Translations under genes and position numbers: made by a program | NCBI GenBank assembly: GCA_023415715.1 | Contig: JAEZJP010000096.1 | Coordinates: forward strand, 1 to 5,577 | DNA length: 5,577 nucleotides | Origin: Bacillota bacterium | GTDB taxonomy: Bacteria; Bacillota; Clostridia; Christensenellales; Aristaeellaceae | Reading direction: 5' to 3' | Notes under the pieces: generated by a model | Told to the model about the DNA's origin: nothing | Database searches by the model: none | What the model saw: the letters and a program-made list of their open reading frames with translations, nothing else | Shown: piece by piece, positions 4,371-5,577 of the stretch | Numbering within the stretch: the stretch's first letter is position 1 | Layout: each line of letters opens with the position of its first letter

Positions 4371-5577
4371 ATGAAGAAACTTATTGCATGGATGATGGTG
4401 TGCGCGATTCTTTTGGCCAGCACATCGGCACTGGCGGAAAGTGAAACACAGCCTACACCGGGAATCGAATCCACCCAGGCGGTGTCGCTCCAATACGGGG
4501 ACAACGGGGATGCGGTGGCCCAGCTGCAGACGAGGCTCACCGAACTGAAATACTACAGCGGAAAAATAAGCGGAAATTACCGCGAGGGCACCCAGGCGGC
4601 TATCCGCGGATTCCAGGAAGACTTTGGTCTTGGCGTTACGGGCATTGCCGATGTGCAAACGCAGGAACAGCTTTACGCAGCCAAATATCGCCCGCTGGAA
4701 AAGGGTGATACCGGCGATGATGTCAAGGCACTGCAAGACCGCCTCACAGAACTTGGATATTACAATGGAAAAATCAGCGGCAAATATCTGGAAGGCACTT
4801 ATTATGCCATTCATACCTTCCAGAACGTAAACGGGCTTACCGTTACCGGAATAGCCGATTTCAAAACATTGGAACTTCTCTATGACGCAGAAAAGGCGTT
4901 GCCCAAGCAGGCCCCCACACCTACGCCTGCACCTGTGCCCACCCCGGCCCCCGCTCAAAATACGGTGAAACAGGCAGCAGGGGATGGAGCGGCCACTAAT
5001 GCCTCGCTGAACGTGGAATTCACCAAAAAGCTTCAAAGAGGCTCCACGGGCAGCAAGGTAAAACAGCTTCAAACAAGGCTTACCGAGCTGGGCTTTTATA
5101 CAGGACCCGTTTCCGGCAACTTCATGAACCAGACCAGGGATGCTGTCAGCGCCTTCCAGCAGCATAATGCGATAACGGTGGATGGCATCGTCGGCAAGGA
5201 AACCTGGAACATGATCTTTAACAGCCAGGATGTGTCCGACGCTTCCGCAACGCCCAAGCCTACCCCGGTGCCCACACCGATCCCTTATGCCGTTACTGTT
5301 GACGTAAAGAACCAGGTAGTCACCGTATATGGCCGGGATGACAATGGCGGCTATACCAATGTGGTGCGGCAGATGATCTGTTCCACAGGAACAACATCCC
5401 ACCCCAGCGATCTGGGCGACTGGACGCTGAACGGCGCTACAGCCCGCTGGGCAACCTTCCCCAAATGGGGCGGCGGCTGGGCGCAGTACTGGACGCGGAT
5501 CAACAGCGGTATCGCTTTCCACTCGGTGCTTTACAACACCACCAATACCATGGATCTGGCTACAGGCTCCTATTATG
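4371..5577 (+). CDS. Secreted L,D-transpeptidase (YkuD) with three peptidoglycan-binding repeats, cut off by the window edge
   Basis: The reading frame is open for 402 codons and runs off the right edge. A signal peptide (positive MKK, hydrophobic core, cleavage expected after Ala-Leu-Ala at residue 22) sends it across the membrane. Three PG_binding_1-type repeats follow at about residues 38-103, 107-171 and 218-283, each with the G-D/S-x-G-x-x-V-x-x-L-Q-x-R-L-T-E-L and G-x-x-x-x-x-T-x-x-A-I/V-x-x-F-Q pattern. Pro/Thr linkers separate repeat 2 from 3 (179-196) and repeat 3 from the catalytic domain (293-305). The YkuD domain starts near residue 306 (YAVTVDVKNQVVTVYG); His384 in IAFHS is its first conserved histidine. 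The S-H-G-C-x-R catalytic cysteine motif must lie beyond 5577. Such enzymes form 3-3 crosslinks or attach proteins in the cell wall. The ATG at 4371 follows GAGGTG at 4361-4366. Whether the missing part is intact cannot be seen. Confidence 0.92.
   Translation, partial: MKKLIAWMMVCAILLASTSALAESETQPTPGIESTQAVSLQYGDNGDAVAQLQTRLTELKYYSGKISGNYREGTQAAIRGFQEDFGLGVTGIADVQTQEQLYAAKYRPLEKGDTGDDVKALQDRLTELGYYNGKISGKYLEGTYYAIHTFQNVNGLTVTGIADFKTLELLYDAEKALPKQAPTPTPAPVPTPAPAQNTVKQAAGDGAATNASLNVEFTKKLQRGSTGSKVKQLQTRLTELGFYTGPVSGNFMNQTRDAVSAFQQHNAITVDGIVGKETWNMIFNSQDVSDASATPKPTPVPTPIPYAVTVDVKNQVVTVYGRDDNGGYTNVVRQMICSTGTTSHPSDLGDWTLNGATARWATFPKWGGGWAQYWTRINSGIAFHSVLYNTTNTMDLATGSYY
4482..4679 (+). repeat. Peptidoglycan-binding repeat 1 (residues 38-103)
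   Basis: This is the first of three homologous wall-binding repeats. Residues 51-59, QLQTRLTEL, are identical to residues 232-240 in repeat 3, and YYSGKISGNY closely matches YYNGKISGKY in repeat 2, which points to internal duplication. It lacks the usual D-G-x-x-G-x-x-T ending and has VTGIADVQT instead. Confidence 0.85.
4689..4883 (+). repeat. Peptidoglycan-binding repeat 2 (residues 107-171)
   Basis: It is closest to repeat 1: both have RLTEL, then YY-x-GKISG-x-Y and VTGIAD at matching positions, so these two probably arose by tandem duplication. Only three residues separate them. Confidence 0.85.
5022..5219 (+). repeat. Peptidoglycan-binding repeat 3 (residues 218-283)
   Basis: It carries the canonical ending VDGIVGKETWNMIF, typical of peptidoglycan-binding domains, which repeats 1 and 2 lack. 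It is separated from repeat 2 by a flexible Pro/Thr linker and a polar stretch, and from the YkuD domain by a second Pro/Thr linker. Confidence 0.88.

Noticed and set aside
4223..4444. Plus-strand reading frame of 73 codons overlapping the start of the transpeptidase gene
   Set aside because: It starts at a TTG without a ribosome binding site and runs out of frame into the signal-peptide region of the real gene.
4350..5522. Open reading frame of 390 codons on the minus strand, opposite the transpeptidase
   Set aside because: The plus strand carries a clear signal peptide, three wall-binding repeats and a YkuD domain. The antisense translation is rich in Cys, Gly, Arg and His without any domain, and no ribosome binding site is evident. 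It is open because of codon bias on the real strand.

Overview
The window looks like a piece of a low- to mid-GC Gram-positive (Firmicutes, most likely class Clostridia) chromosome. The evidence is strong AGGAGG-type ribosome binding sites, textbook sigma-A promoters with 16-17 bp spacers, GTG as a start codon, and a secreted YkuD protein whose peptidoglycan-binding repeats are joined by Pro/Thr linkers, a style common in gut clostridia. I cannot name the species. No mobile element, CRISPR array, tRNA or rRNA is visible.

Layout. Positions 1-158 carry no recognisable gene, only a strong stem-loop terminator (79-130). A TetR-family repressor gene (159-785, minus strand) is divergent from a membrane nitrilase gene resembling apolipoprotein N-acyltransferase (937-2400, plus strand). 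The 151 bp between them hold two face-to-face sigma-A promoters and a pair of 18-bp inverted operator-like sites that bracket the forward promoter. A terminator (2419-2450) closes that unit. A new promoter (2454-2481) then drives a GuaD/TadA-like nucleoside deaminase with an unusual C-terminal extension (2521-3396). It meets, tail to tail and with only 3 bp between stop codons, a GNAT acetyltransferase of the phosphinothricin/methionine-sulfoximine type (3400-4002, minus strand). A 368-bp intergenic region (4003-4370) holds the acetyltransferase promoter and two perfect 14-bp palindromes. After it comes a secreted L,D-transpeptidase with three peptidoglycan-binding repeats (4371 to the right edge), cut off before its catalytic cysteine.

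How the genes fit together. The clearest functional unit is the TetR/Lnt-like pair, which appears to be a self-contained switch: one operator overlaps both the tetR -10 and the enzyme -35, and the other lies over the enzyme start site. The enzyme keeps the nitrilase Glu-Lys-Cys triad and an Lnt-like eight-helix topology, but the residues around the active site differ from proteobacterial Lnt. It may therefore be an N-acyltransferase for lipoproteins or a related membrane amidase/acyltransferase, switched on by a ligand of the repressor. The deaminase, acetyltransferase and L,D-transpeptidase have their own transcription signals and look like independent genes. The most noteworthy candidates are the repressor-controlled Lnt-like enzyme with its paired operators, and the Cys-bearing C-terminal domain of the deaminase.
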